This document shows, piece after piece, positions 38,280-47,867 of a stretch of 64,000 nucleotides of DNA. The stretch comes from Bacteroidales bacterium (GTDB taxonomy: Bacteria; Bacteroidota; Bacteroidia; Bacteroidales; UBA4417), in contig JADJGZ010000029.1 of NCBI GenBank assembly GCA_016707785.1, forward strand, positions 24,633 through 88,632, read 5' to 3'. The first letter of the stretch is position 1; every line of letters begins with the position of its first letter. Both the position numbers and the translations under genes were made by a program. The notes beneath the pieces were generated by a model, which was given only the letters and a program-made list of their open reading frames with translations, ran no database searches and was not told the DNA's origin.

Positions 38280-38416
38280 ATCATTGCAAGGTTGCTAAAT
38301 GAAATGGATCAGGGGATTACAACGAATCTTTGAATGCTAAAGTTTTGTTTAGTGCGAAGAAGCAAATAATAAACTGAAGGTGTAAGTTTAATATCGAGAC
38401 GTTTGAACATCTCCCC

Positions 38417-40384
38417 TTAAATTTCAAAGGATTGAAGCTGGTTTCCGGATGAATTCAGCAATGAAGCCTTTATTTTCCCGTTTAAGTTGGCTGTTTCAAT
38501 GAATAACTCATTTTTACATGGGGAGGGGTACAGTGTAAAACTGGGTTTGCTTGGTTCTTGTATTCCCTCAAGCAGAACGAGATGAATCTCTTTAGGATCG
38601 GACCATTCTCCTTCACTACAGCTGTTACTCCCCCTGACCCGGATGATGACTACGCCAAAATATCCCGGATTCCAGTTAACTACTGCTGTTAAACCATTGC
38701 CGGTAACTGTTCCGGCTTCGGCTGGTGTTAATTCCCATTCATATTGAGTAGCATTCGCAGCACCGGTAGTTGAATAATTTGAAGTAGGAGTGAGGGTTGG
38801 ATCTAATTCTGAAGGACCGGAGATGAATGCAGTCCAGCCAGGTAAGGCCTGTATTGTAAGGTATTTGGTCCTGACAGGTGATTGTCCGCAGTCATTCACT
38901 GCATGAAGTTCTATGTACCCGCTATTTGGGCCTATTACAACGGTGATAGAGTTGGTGCCTGACCCGTCAATAATTTCTGAACCGGATGGCACTCCCCAAC
39001 TATATTCAACGCCTGGAGTATTTTCAACCGTGTATACCTGTGTACTTCCCTGGCAGGGCTCGGCTATTCCCGAAATTTCCCCCGGTTGCAATGGCATTTC
39101 AGAGATAATGATATTTTTGGTTTTAGCGGGGCCTGTCCCGCAATCATTGACGGGTGTTACCGATATTTCCCCGGATTCGGGTCCAACAAGCATTGATATA
39201 CTATTGGTTCCCTGTCCTGAAACGATGCTTGATCCGCTGGGTACAGTCCAGGTAAAGGTGGTTCCCTCTGCATTTGGAACTGCATAATTAACAGTACTGC
39301 CTTCGCACGGAGCTTCCGGACCTTCCATTACAGCGGGCTGAGAAGGGATGGAACGTACCGTAATAAAAAGGACTCTTCCCGGACCGCTTCCACAGTTATT
39401 GGAGGGTGATAATTCAATGTAGCCGCCATTTAACCCGAAAGTAACTTCAATACTGTTGGTCCCCTGTCCTGAATTAATGACAGCACCTGCCGGGACTGAC
39501 CAATTGTAGATAATACCGGCAGTATTTTCAACTGAATATTGGGCCGTTGCTCCAGAACAAATATTAACAGGGCCTGTGATCTCTGTAGGCTGCATGGGTA
39601 AAGGGTTTACAGTAATTCCCAGGCTTGAGGGTAAGCCGTTGCCTGCTGAATTTGAGCCGTAAACACTGATGTTCCCGGAAACTGCTCCAGTGCTGAAAAA
39701 TACATTGATAGAGGTGGTTCCCTGTCCTGAAGTAATTTCCGCCCCGGCAGGAACTGACCAAACATAGGTGGAAGCTCCGGAAATAGCACCCACTGAAAAT
39801 GTTGCGCTGGTTCCTCTACACACAGTGGTATTGCCGGTAATGGGGCCTGCTGCAGCAGGAACGCTGACAGCAGCCTCTGAAACGGTAAGACTGCTGTTTC
39901 TGGTTGCGCTTCCTTCACTCCTTGTAAATGAAGCATAAAAAGTAACTGATCCGGTCCCGGCAACAGGGGCAGTCCAGTTAAAGGTCCAGGAAGTTACACT
40001 GGTAGAGGAAGTTGAATGTGTTATCCATTTTCCGCTACCGACTAATTTGCTATTAGTCCCGGGTGCTAATGTTCCAAGTAACTGTCCTGCATTATTTTGA
40101 GGCGATAACTCGAAGCCGTATTTCCCGCTACCGCTGCCACTATTGGTAGCTGTAACCTGGTAAGTAGTTCCCGGAATATATCCTGAAGCGGGAATGTTGG
40201 AAGTAATCCATCCGGTGGCTGGAGATGCATTTCCATGGCAGGACGAACAATCATGTCCGTCACCTGGTGATCCTGAATAGTAATAAGGCGAAGGGGCCCC
40301 ACCCGGATAAGGCATAAAACTCGAAAAGAAAATGAAGATGCTTCCGAAAATGAGTAGTAGAAAGAGTAAGTTTTTCGTTTTCAT
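38417..40384 (-). CDS. CxxCH/multi-PKD-like surface protein, sorting domain cut by in-frame stop
   Basis: This 655-residue paralogue of the preceding protein has a signal peptide, a CxxCH motif in GDGHDCSSCHGN, the same anchor-V domain, and five or so tandem PKD-like repeats with the recurring YxWxVPxG..I.SGQGTNSI pattern. The C-terminal FTLYPSPCKNELFIE starts a type IX sorting domain, but TAA at 38417-38419 ends it after LQSFEI. The same frame continues for 35 codons (LDIKLTPSVYYLLLRTK, then QRFVVIP) to TGA at 38309, clearly the missing end. So a single nonsense change separates the body from its export signal. Confidence 0.85.
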   Translation of the reverse strand: MKTKNLLFLLLIFGSIFIFFSSFMPYPGGAPSPYYYSGSPGDGHDCSSCHGNASPATGWITSNIPASGYIPGTTYQVTATNSGSGSGKYGFELSPQNNAGQLLGTLAPGTNSKLVGSGKWITHSTSSTSVTSWTFNWTAPVAGTGSVTFYASFTRSEGSATRNSSLTVSEAAVSVPAAAGPITGNTTVCRGTSATFSVGAISGASTYVWSVPAGAEITSGQGTTSINVFFSTGAVSGNISVYGSNSAGNGLPSSLGITVNPLPMQPTEITGPVNICSGATAQYSVENTAGIIYNWSVPAGAVINSGQGTNSIEVTFGLNGGYIELSPSNNCGSGPGRVLFITVRSIPSQPAVMEGPEAPCEGSTVNYAVPNAEGTTFTWTVPSGSSIVSGQGTNSISMLVGPESGEISVTPVNDCGTGPAKTKNIIISEMPLQPGEISGIAEPCQGSTQVYTVENTPGVEYSWGVPSGSEIIDGSGTNSITVVIGPNSGYIELHAVNDCGQSPVRTKYLTIQALPGWTAFISGPSELDPTLTPTSNYSTTGAANATQYEWELTPAEAGTVTGNGLTAVVNWNPGYFGVVIIRVRGSNSCSEGEWSDPKEIHLVLLEGIQEPSKPSFTLYPSPCKNELFIETANLNGKIKASLLNSSGNQLQSFEI

Positions 40385-40428
40385 AAGAATTGGGTTGAAT
40401 ATCTATACATCTACTGATGTGTATATGA

Positions 40429-40436
40429 CAAAAATA
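40429..40436 (-). promoter_or_regulatory. Promoter -7 element, second CxxCH/PKD-like gene
   Basis: TATTTTTG on the minus strand, 45 bases upstream of the ATG at 40384, identical to the element of the paralogous gene. Confidence 0.42.
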
Positions 40437-40674
40437 GGTTATAAAATGAAATAGTTAACATTAAAGGCCAGGCGCATCCATACAAGAAGTACTTAACATG
40501 ATTTATAATCCTCAGAAAATAAGCATAGTGCAGGCCAGTTTAACAGTAATCAATCACACGCAGAGTTTCTATTCATAAGCAATTTAGATGAATTATAAAT
40601 TATTTTAGTCTGGGGTGTTGGATATGCAGCAAACATGGTTCAGGCTATAAGGGAACAATGAGGATCTTTTTCCC

Positions 40675-40682
40675 TATTTTTG
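40675..40682 (+). promoter_or_regulatory. Promoter -7 element of the sulfotransferase-flippase operon
   Basis: TATTTTTG matches TAnnTTTG. It overlaps the TTG at 40680 that would be the longest possible start, which supports the ATG at 40728 as the true start. Confidence 0.42.
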
Positions 40683-40727
40683 CCAAAATTCAATCGTCCG
40701 GTATTCCATCGGCAATCCAATCGATAC

Positions 40728-41789
40728 ATGGCCCATACAACCGTAAGTCAGAAGGTAGAAAAAATTCCCGTGTTTTTTATCCTGGGGCGCCCGCGATCAG
40801 GCACTACTCTGCTCAGAACCTTGTTTGATGCGCACCCCAATGTGGCAACACCTGTTGAATGTGCATTCATTATCAACATGAGTCAGAAATATGCCAAAGT
40901 CACACACTGGTCCCGGGAATTGCTCTTAACATTCCATGAAGATGTTCAAAAGCATATCAAGTTTGATACCTGGAATATTGATCTTGATCAGATGAAAGCA
41001 GATTTACTGGAATGTGAAGGGCCCAATACTTTTCAGAATGTTTGCAAAGTAGTGTATTACGACTACCAATCCTTGTTTCCTAAGGAAGATATTCTTTGGA
41101 TTGCCGACAAAAATCCGGTATATGCAACTTATACCCCGGAACTGCTCTCATTGTTCCCTGATGCAAAATTTATTCATCTTGTGCGTGATCCCCGCGATAA
41201 TATCATTTCATTGAAAAATGTCGATTTTGAAGGGCCTTTCACCGCATTACTCGCCTATCGCTGGGAACATTCTGCCCGGAAATTGCACGCTATCAAAAAG
41301 AAGCATAAAGCCCAGTTCTATACGATAAGGTATGAAGATCTTGTAACTGATCCTACCCGGTATTACAGGGAGATGTGCGATTTCCTTTCAATTCCCTATA
41401 ATGACAGTGTCTTTGAGTTCTATAAGAAACAGGGTGAAGCGATGAAAAAATTCAACATCGAAAAGATGATGAAATATCATAAAAGCCTGTTTTCCCCTAT
41501 CAGTAATTCTAAAGTTAACCTTTGGAAAACTCAGCTTCCCGATCTGGATATTAAAATTACCGAATTTGTAGCTGGTAAGTGGATCAAAGAATATGGTTAT
41601 GAAAGAAAGTATAAACACACTGGCTTCAAGGCCTTCCTCTGGTCATTACCCTGGTTGATTTATGGCCGGGCCTTGTATGTACTTCGTGATTTCATTGACC
41701 TTTTCCCTTTCGATACCAAGATAGCCATCAAAAACAGGGGGCCGGTGCTCGCCCGTACTTTCGTTAAGCTTAGGAATCCTGATACCTGA
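40728..41789 (+). CDS. Sulfotransferase family protein (first of two)
   Basis: This 353-residue cytoplasmic sulfotransferase should move sulfate from PAPS to an acceptor. The 5'-phosphosulfate loop is GRPRSGTTLLRTLFDAHPN (about residues 20-38) and the 3'-phosphate site is HLVRDPRDNIISL. The start at 40728 is chosen because a promoter element covers the earlier TTG. It is the first gene of a three-gene operon with a flippase and a second sulfotransferase, which suggests sulfation of a glycan or lipid-linked sugar. The acceptor cannot be told from sequence. Confidence 0.85.
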   Translation: MAHTTVSQKVEKIPVFFILGRPRSGTTLLRTLFDAHPNVATPVECAFIINMSQKYAKVTHWSRELLLTFHEDVQKHIKFDTWNIDLDQMKADLLECEGPNTFQNVCKVVYYDYQSLFPKEDILWIADKNPVYATYTPELLSLFPDAKFIHLVRDPRDNIISLKNVDFEGPFTALLAYRWEHSARKLHAIKKKHKAQFYTIRYEDLVTDPTRYYREMCDFLSIPYNDSVFEFYKKQGEAMKKFNIEKMMKYHKSLFSPISNSKVNLWKTQLPDLDIKITEFVAGKWIKEYGYERKYKHTGFKAFLWSLPWLIYGRALYVLRDFIDLFPFDTKIAIKNRGPVLARTFVKLRNPDT

Positions 41790-41793
41790 TCCT

Positions 41794-43095
41794 ATGTCCC
41801 AGCGTAGCCTCTTCAGGGATATCAGCGGGGTATTCGGGAGCAACCTCCTGGCGCTGCTAAATGCCTTTATGGTGGATATTGTCCTTTCCAGGCAATTAGG
41901 CCCTGAAGGGAGAGGTTTATATGCTGCCATCCTGGTTGTACCGCTTATTATGGTGAGTTTCGCCCTCATCGGGATAAGAAGGTCAGCAGTTTACCACTTA
42001 GGGAAAAAGACTTTTGATGATAATCGCACAGTTTCTGGTGTGCTCAGCCTCCTTCTTATCACCAGTGTAATCGCAATCCTCTTCAGTGGAATTGCCTTCC
42101 TTTGGCTGAAACCGCAGGGAATGACACTATGGATGGGCTTGATTACGCTGTTGTCGGTCCCGGTAAAGCTAATACTGGTTTATACCGGGGGAATCTACAT
42201 TGGGAAAGAGGATTTCAAACGGTCAAACCTGCAGGTATGGCTTCCTCATTTTTTCAACCTGCTGGGCATACTATTATTCGTGTACTTTATACGTTGGGAG
42301 GTAACAGGTGCTTTGCTGGCCCTTTTTATTTCCAACCTGGTGGTTGCTTTAATTTCACTCAGTTATATCCTGAAGAAATTCAGGGTAAGGCTTTACTACG
42401 ATAAAGTGGTCATTAAAAGCCTTGCAGGAATGGGCATTGTATATGCTCTTGCCGTTGTTGTAATGCAGTTGAATTATAGGGTGGATCTGATTCTGCTCCA
42501 GCAATTATCCACGATCAAGGAAGTAGGGTACTATTCATTGGGTGTAGCGATTAGCGATAAACTATGGCAACTTCCCAATGCCATTGGACTGGTGGTGATG
42601 AGCAGAAGCGCCAATGCCACGGATGAAACAGCTTTAAACCGTGATGTGGCAAGCCTTTTGCGACAATCATTCCTTTTAGTGTTATTTGTTGCTGTTCTGT
42701 TATGGCTTATCATACCCTGGTTGTTGCCCCTCCTTTTTGGCGAACAATTTGGTCCCAGCATAGCCATTGTCAGGTGGATGTTGCCCGGGATACTCATGTT
42801 TGTGGTTGTGAGGATCCTTATGGGCCGTTTTGCAGGGCAGGGCCAGCCACTTATGCTGATCATGGTGTTTGTACCAGCATTATTGATCAATGTCCTTCTT
42901 AATTTCCTGTGGATACCCGATTACGGGGGAATTGGTGCTGCCTGGGCAAGTAATGTGAGCTATTCCATTGGAGCTGTTGTACTTCTGATGGTCTTCTCCT
43001 TAAAAATGAAAATCCCGCTTAAGGAAATTCTATTATTCCAGGCTAAGGATTTTAAGGTAATTCAAACCATCTGGAAGAAAATTAGCAGATCATGA
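41794..43095 (+). CDS. Wzx-like polysaccharide flippase
   Basis: This 433-residue integral membrane protein has about 12-14 hydrophobic helices and the Wzx/MOP superfamily start (FGSNLLALLNAFMVDIVLSR, then QLGPEGRGLYAAI). It would flip lipid-linked oligosaccharide across the inner membrane. It starts 4 bases after the first sulfotransferase and overlaps the next gene by ATGA, so the three are translated together. Confidence 0.87.
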   Translation: MSQRSLFRDISGVFGSNLLALLNAFMVDIVLSRQLGPEGRGLYAAILVVPLIMVSFALIGIRRSAVYHLGKKTFDDNRTVSGVLSLLLITSVIAILFSGIAFLWLKPQGMTLWMGLITLLSVPVKLILVYTGGIYIGKEDFKRSNLQVWLPHFFNLLGILLFVYFIRWEVTGALLALFISNLVVALISLSYILKKFRVRLYYDKVVIKSLAGMGIVYALAVVVMQLNYRVDLILLQQLSTIKEVGYYSLGVAISDKLWQLPNAIGLVVMSRSANATDETALNRDVASLLRQSFLLVLFVAVLLWLIIPWLLPLLFGEQFGPSIAIVRWMLPGILMFVVVRILMGRFAGQGQPLMLIMVFVPALLINVLLNFLWIPDYGGIGAAWASNVSYSIGAVVLLMVFSLKMKIPLKEILLFQAKDFKVIQTIWKKISRS

Positions 43096-44162
43096 CGCAA
43101 GCGGAACTGGATAGAATTATTCAAACGCCCATGTTTTTTATCGTTGGGCGGCCCCGGACAGGATCTACCCTGCTGAGAACGCTTTTTGATGCTCATCCCA
43201 ATGTAACAATCCCGCAGGAATGGCCGATGATTCTTGCTTTATACAAAAGGTTCGGACATGTAACAACCTGGAATCGTGAATTATTACTTGAGTTTTATGA
43301 GGCTTTATTCCAGAAATTGAGGATTCCTTATTGGGAAATAACCAATTGGCCTGATTTGAATAAAGAGAAACTGAAAAGCAGTATTTTGAGTTGTGAAGGA
43401 AAGCATTCATTTGAAACTCTTGTCAAGGTTGTTTATAGCCAATATTCATCCTATTTCTTAAAGGAAAACATTCTACTTATCGGGGATAAGAATCCGGTGT
43501 ATTCCAATCAAACGGAATTGCTTACGCAGATATTCCCAAATGCTAAATTTATTCACCTTACCCGGGATTACAGGGATAACCTTGTTTCGATGCTGGATGT
43601 AGATTTTGAAATGCCGAATATCGCCTTACTGTCCTACCGATGGAAATATTCCTGGAAAGTCATTGAATCGGTTGCCGTTCAGCATCCCGGTAGGTTCTTC
43701 ACAATCAGGTATGAAGACCTGGTGGACAATGCAGAAGGAAGGTTCAGGGAATTATGTGAGTTTCTAGGGATACCTTTCAATCAAACCATCTTCCATTTTC
43801 ATGAAAAGCGGGAATTGATTGAAAAGACTTTTTCAAAGGAAATCATTGAAAGATACTTTAAGACTTTGTTTCAGCCTATTGATTCCAGCAGGGTTGGAGT
43901 GTACAGGAAGAAATTGTCGGTTTTGCAAATCAGGGTCGCTGACCTGGTGGTTGGATCTATAGCTGATGAAGCCGGCTATCCAAGGGAATATAAGCGTTTT
44001 AATATTGGGATTTTCTTATGGTCGTTCCCGGCAATCATCTATGCAAAGTGGCTTTATACCGTTGGCTGGATGGTTGGATTGCTGCCCTACAGGTTTATGA
44101 TGTGGTTGCTGAATAAGCCTTCCCTGTTAGTGAAAATCTATACCCAATGGGTTAAAAGGTAA
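43092..44162 (+). CDS. Sulfotransferase family protein (second of two)
   Basis: This 356-residue protein is a clear paralogue of the protein at 40728-41789, with PAPS loop GRPRTGSTLLRTLFDAHPN and 3'-phosphate site HLTRDYRDNLVSM. It overlaps the flippase by 4 bases. Two related enzymes flanking a flippase suggest two sulfation sites or two acceptors on one exported glycan. Confidence 0.85.
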   Translation: MTQAELDRIIQTPMFFIVGRPRTGSTLLRTLFDAHPNVTIPQEWPMILALYKRFGHVTTWNRELLLEFYEALFQKLRIPYWEITNWPDLNKEKLKSSILSCEGKHSFETLVKVVYSQYSSYFLKENILLIGDKNPVYSNQTELLTQIFPNAKFIHLTRDYRDNLVSMLDVDFEMPNIALLSYRWKYSWKVIESVAVQHPGRFFTIRYEDLVDNAEGRFRELCEFLGIPFNQTIFHFHEKRELIEKTFSKEIIERYFKTLFQPIDSSRVGVYRKKLSVLQIRVADLVVGSIADEAGYPREYKRFNIGIFLWSFPAIIYAKWLYTVGWMVGLLPYRFMMWLLNKPSLLVKIYTQWVKR

Positions 44163-44176
44163 CAACCCCCTTTTGA

Positions 44177-44866
44177 TCAAAGGGAGGAATTATCTAAAAT
44201 ATTTTTTCCCTGGTCAGTTATTTCTGTATTGAAAAGGATACCCGCTTTTTCGAAATACTCTTCAATCTTAGCTGCCAGACCGGTTTCAAAATCAAAGGGT
44301 TCCAGTAACAGGTAGCCTTCCCGGTATTCATTATCCTGGAAAGCCCTGGCAGCACGACGGATATTCCTGCTCTTGGTCTCGAAGTTCTCCAGTGATAAAT
44401 AATAGAGTTGGTTCTCTTCCTCTTCCTGGCCTTCGCAAATCTCGTAACCTATTTGTTGAGCATACCCAATAGCGGCAAAATTATCACGCATTACATGAAT
44501 AAAGGAGGTTTTCCAGTCGAGGTAATAAAAGCCGATATCCAATAAAACCAATGATGCAAGGATAGGAAGGAAGGTTTGAATGTAATCCTTATCCCAAAAG
44601 AACAGTCCGGATTCACTGGTCCTGGCTTCCCAATCCATGTTCTTGTCGTTGATCAAAGCTACTTTCTTGCCCTCATATTCAACAATATAATAGTAATTAT
44701 TAAAATTGTTGATGGAATGAAACCACTTCAGTTGCATTTCAGGGGTAATCTCTCCCTTGAATTGCATAACGCGCCTGATCTCTTCAGAATTTCTTTTCTG
44801 CCTGACCAGTTCAATATCCTCCAGCTGCAGCCGCCTTAATATAAGTCCATATTTGGTGACTATCAT
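44177..44866 (-). CDS. GNAT-family N-acetyltransferase-like protein
   Basis: This 229-residue protein has a GNAT-like N-terminal half (residues 8-170: LRRLQLEDIELVRQKRN, MQLKWFHSINNFNNYYYIVE, ESGLFFWDKDYI, NFAAIGYAQQIGYEI), similar to acetyltransferases acting on amino sugars in envelope clusters. The last 50 residues are a different helical extension. The CoA-binding Q/RxxGxG/A loop is weak, so activity is uncertain. It overlaps the glycosyltransferase gene upstream by 4 bases. Confidence 0.65.
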   Translation of the reverse strand: MIVTKYGLILRRLQLEDIELVRQKRNSEEIRRVMQFKGEITPEMQLKWFHSINNFNNYYYIVEYEGKKVALINDKNMDWEARTSESGLFFWDKDYIQTFLPILASLVLLDIGFYYLDWKTSFIHVMRDNFAAIGYAQQIGYEICEGQEEEENQLYYLSLENFETKSRNIRRAARAFQDNEYREGYLLLEPFDFETGLAAKIEEYFEKAGILFNTEITDQGKNILDNSSL

Positions 44867-45786
44867 TTTAGGATTTTTTTAATGGAATAGGGTGGTTTCT
44901 TATTCTGAACCTTGTAAATCCTGGTAAGGTACTCCCCAATCATTCCAAGGCAAAGCATGATGATACTGGTTGAAAACAAAATAGCCACGATCAGGCTGGT
45001 GTATCCAAGGGGTACATCATGGATCAGCTTATTGATGATGAAACGTATGGCAAGGAAAAAACTTAAAACAGAAAGGATAAAACCTCCATAGGTCATGATC
45101 CTCAAAGGAACAGCCGTATAATAGATCACTATATTGAAAGAAAGTTTCATCAATTTCCAGGTAGAATAGCCTGAATGTTTTGCGGTTCGCTTTTGATGGT
45201 CAACCTGGACAAAGGCAATATTCCCTGTATACCAGAGTAATAACTCATCAATATACATGAAATCCTGGTTATGTTTGAGGATATTTTGCGCCAGCCCTTT
45301 CGTAAGTAGTCTGAAGGAAGAACCTTCCCCCGGGGATTGAAGCAAAACCCGTGAGGATTTCTTGATAAAGTAACTTCCAAAATTTCTGAAAACAGAGTGT
45401 TGTTTCTTGCCAAAATATCCATACACAAGATCGGCATCGGTTTTGGCAAAGGATTGAATCAGTTTGGGGATTTCTTCCGGAGGAATCTGTAAATCATCAT
45501 CAATTGTAATGATCAAATCAGCATTGGAATGTTCAAAACCGCAAAAAACCGCATTATGCTGGCCAAAATTCCTTGAAAGTCGAATGGCGGTTACTTCAGC
45601 CGGAAACTGCTCCTTAAGTTTACTTAATTTTTCCCAGCTCTGATCTTTGCTGCAATCATCAACAAAAACCATTTCAAAGCTTTTTCCAAGATTATCGAAC
45701 ACAGCTTTGGTACGTGAAAAAAGCAAATCAAGCGTTTCCTGGCTGTTATAAACCGGCACAACTACGCTATAATCAGGAGTATTCAA
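44863..45786 (-). CDS. GT2 family glycosyltransferase (GtrB/DPM1-like)
   Basis: This 307-residue protein has a GT-A domain (VVPVYNSQETLDLLF, FVDDCSKDQSW, the DDDLQIPPEEIP metal site) and two C-terminal membrane helices (about residues 230-250 and 265-285). It resembles enzymes that load a sugar onto polyprenyl phosphate. A DxD motif and the downstream catalytic region are intact. It probably supplies a lipid-linked sugar donor for envelope glycans. Confidence 0.88.
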   Translation of the reverse strand: MNTPDYSVVVPVYNSQETLDLLFSRTKAVFDNLGKSFEMVFVDDCSKDQSWEKLSKLKEQFPAEVTAIRLSRNFGQHNAVFCGFEHSNADLIITIDDDLQIPPEEIPKLIQSFAKTDADLVYGYFGKKQHSVFRNFGSYFIKKSSRVLLQSPGEGSSFRLLTKGLAQNILKHNQDFMYIDELLLWYTGNIAFVQVDHQKRTAKHSGYSTWKLMKLSFNIVIYYTAVPLRIMTYGGFILSVLSFFLAIRFIINKLIHDVPLGYTSLIVAILFSTSIIMLCLGMIGEYLTRIYKVQNKKPPYSIKKILK

Positions 45787-46049
45787 TGAGGTCAGGGATT
45801 TATTTGTGGATGTCAGGGATGCAATTCATGAAGCTCAATGATTAATCTGAGAATTTCTGTCCTGAAGACATCTTCTAATCAGCCAAATTTATCATTATTT
45901 CATAAGATGTTAGGAGTTGAGCCTGAATCTTAATGAAATTGGAAAGCAACTTTAGTCTGTATGCTGTTATGCCGGAGCCTTCGCTTAACACAGAATGTGA
46001 TGATTACTAAAAGAAACTACTGCTGCCAGGATGAGGTGCAAATTATTTT

Positions 46050-46784
46050 TTATCCTCCCCCAAGTACCAGGTTTGTACCTGTAATCCATGAAGAAGCATC
46101 AGAAACAAGAAATAATACTGCATTGGCTACATCTCCGGGTTCACCAAATCCCAGGGGCATCATTTTTTCAAATTTTTCCAGTACCTCTTTGGAAATGGTT
46201 TCTGCCGCTCCATCAACCATTGGGGTTTTCACGAAAGAAGGTGAAATACAGTTGGAACGGATGCCTTTTGGTGCCAGTTCTACAGCCAGAACTTTTGAGT
46301 ATGCCTCTAATGCAGCTTTAGTACTACTGTATAAAGCGCCGCCAAAATATGGGAAACGGGTTGCAGTGGAGGATAGAAATACCAGTGAGGATTTGTTTCT
46401 GATTTTCTTTTTCTTCAATAAACGGGCTGTCAATAGTACAACTGATGTATAATTGATGCCGAAGAAAGAGTCTATTTCCGCCTGGGTAATAAATTTTACA
46501 GGTAAATGGCCGGTTATTCCGGCAGAAAAAACTACTCCATCCAATTCAGGAAGCAAATCCACAAGAGATGCCAGTTGTTCAGGAATAACCAGGTCTGCCT
46601 CCAGCATCTGATGCCCTGAACCTTCAAGTAATTCAAACGTTTCCTGAAGTCGATCCTTGTTACGACCGGTGATAATTAGGGACCCACCATGCTGACTCAT
46701 CCTGATTGCAGTTTCTTTCCCGATTCCGGAAGAAGCTCCCGTAACCAGGATCGATTTGCCGTGAAGGTCAAAGGGTGCAGTCAT
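46050..46784 (-). CDS. SDR-family oxidoreductase (FabG-like)
   Basis: This 244-residue classical short-chain dehydrogenase has the cofactor motif TGASSGIG (residues 15-22), a catalytic Tyr152-x3-Lys156 (YSSTK) with the preceding Ser in FLSSTA, and the C-terminal block ASSWITGTNLVLGGG. It sits 24 bases after the KASIII gene and after the ACP, so it is read as a beta-ketoacyl-ACP reductase for the product of that pair. It could also reduce a sugar or other ketone. Confidence 0.87.
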   Translation of the reverse strand: MTAPFDLHGKSILVTGASSGIGKETAIRMSQHGGSLIITGRNKDRLQETFELLEGSGHQMLEADLVIPEQLASLVDLLPELDGVVFSAGITGHLPVKFITQAEIDSFFGINYTSVVLLTARLLKKKKIRNKSSLVFLSSTATRFPYFGGALYSSTKAALEAYSKVLAVELAPKGIRSNCISPSFVKTPMVDGAAETISKEVLEKFEKMMPLGFGEPGDVANAVLFLVSDASSWITGTNLVLGGG

Positions 46785-46808
46785 TTCCTAAAAATTAGAT
46801 GAATGAAA

Positions 46809-47864
46809 TCAATATTCAATAACATCAGGGCAAACGACATGGTCTAATTCCATAGCAACACTACCCCATGAGAGGCCAACTCCAAATCCACAGGTTAGAA
46901 GCCTGACCTTACTACTGCTGATCTGTTCCTTTAGTTCGGAAACAATGGTTAAAGGAATTGAAGCAGAACTGGTATTCCCGTACTTCCTAATGGTATAAGG
47001 GACTTTCTCTTTCTCAACTTTTAGCATTTTCCTGATGGTTTCATTCATCAGTAAATTTGCCTGGTGAAAGACAAAGAAGTCGAAATCTGCGGTTGTTCTG
47101 GAAGTCTCCTGTAAAAGTTTTTTCACATTTGGAGCCACTTCCCGAAGGGCAAAATTGAATACTTCAATCCCATTTAGGGCAATTTGAAGGCGATTCCGGT
47201 AGATTCCCGTTCCATATTTGACGACATCAAAGGATTTCTTGCTAATGAAATTTCTCATCCCACCATCCGGAATAATGATAGCATCAAATCCTGAGCCATC
47301 AGACTCCAGGTTGAAATGCATGGGGGGTGCTGATTCATCATATTCAAAAGCTGTTGCTGTAGCAGCATCTCCAAAGAGGGGATAAGTGCTTTTGTCCCTG
47401 TATGAGGCTGTTAAAGTAGAAATGTCTCCTACCAGCAGCAGGCCTTTTTTGATTTTTGTGGATTGCATCATGCTAACCATGGCTGATACCCCATAAACCC
47501 ATCCGGAACATCCCAGGCCAATGTCATAGGCAACGCAGGAATGAGGCAAGCCCAATTTATCCTGTATAATACCAGATGTAGAAGGAATGATATAATCTCT
47601 TGATTGGCTGATAAATATCAATAACTGGATTTCCTGCTTATCCCAGCCTAATTCGGATATTAACTTTTCTGCTGATGCAATGCATAAATCTGAAGTGGCC
47701 GTACCTTCTTCAGCGACTCTCCGTTTTTCCACACCCACCGTCTTAACCAGCATCTCGCGATCTTTAACTGAAACCCACTTGTAGTCGAGGTTGGAAACTT
47801 CTTTCCGGGGGACTGCAGCCGATATACCAGCCATTCGAACATTCGGGATGGAAAAAAGAGCCAT
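46809..47864 (-). CDS. Beta-ketoacyl-ACP synthase III-like enzyme
   Basis: This 351-residue FabH-like condensing enzyme has a complete Cys119-His267-Asn297 triad (DIGLGCSGWVYG, FVFHQAN, KYGNTSSAS). FabH and its relatives load acyl-CoA onto a short chain or make special beta-keto or ester products. It stands immediately after a dedicated ACP (3 bases) and before an SDR, which implies a small, pathway-specific acyl chain, not bulk fatty acid synthesis. Confidence 0.87.
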   Translation of the reverse strand: MALFSIPNVRMAGISAAVPRKEVSNLDYKWVSVKDREMLVKTVGVEKRRVAEEGTATSDLCIASAEKLISELGWDKQEIQLLIFISQSRDYIIPSTSGIIQDKLGLPHSCVAYDIGLGCSGWVYGVSAMVSMMQSTKIKKGLLLVGDISTLTASYRDKSTYPLFGDAATATAFEYDESAPPMHFNLESDGSGFDAIIIPDGGMRNFISKKSFDVVKYGTGIYRNRLQIALNGIEVFNFALREVAPNVKKLLQETSRTTADFDFFVFHQANLLMNETIRKMLKVEKEKVPYTIRKYGNTSSASIPLTIVSELKEQISSSKVRLLTCGFGVGLSWGSVAMELDHVVCPDVIEY

Positions 47865-47867
47865 GAT

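Noticed and set aside
40680..40727. TTG start of the first sulfotransferase
   Set aside because: It lies inside a TATTTTTG promoter element. The ATG at 40728 begins just before the family homology.
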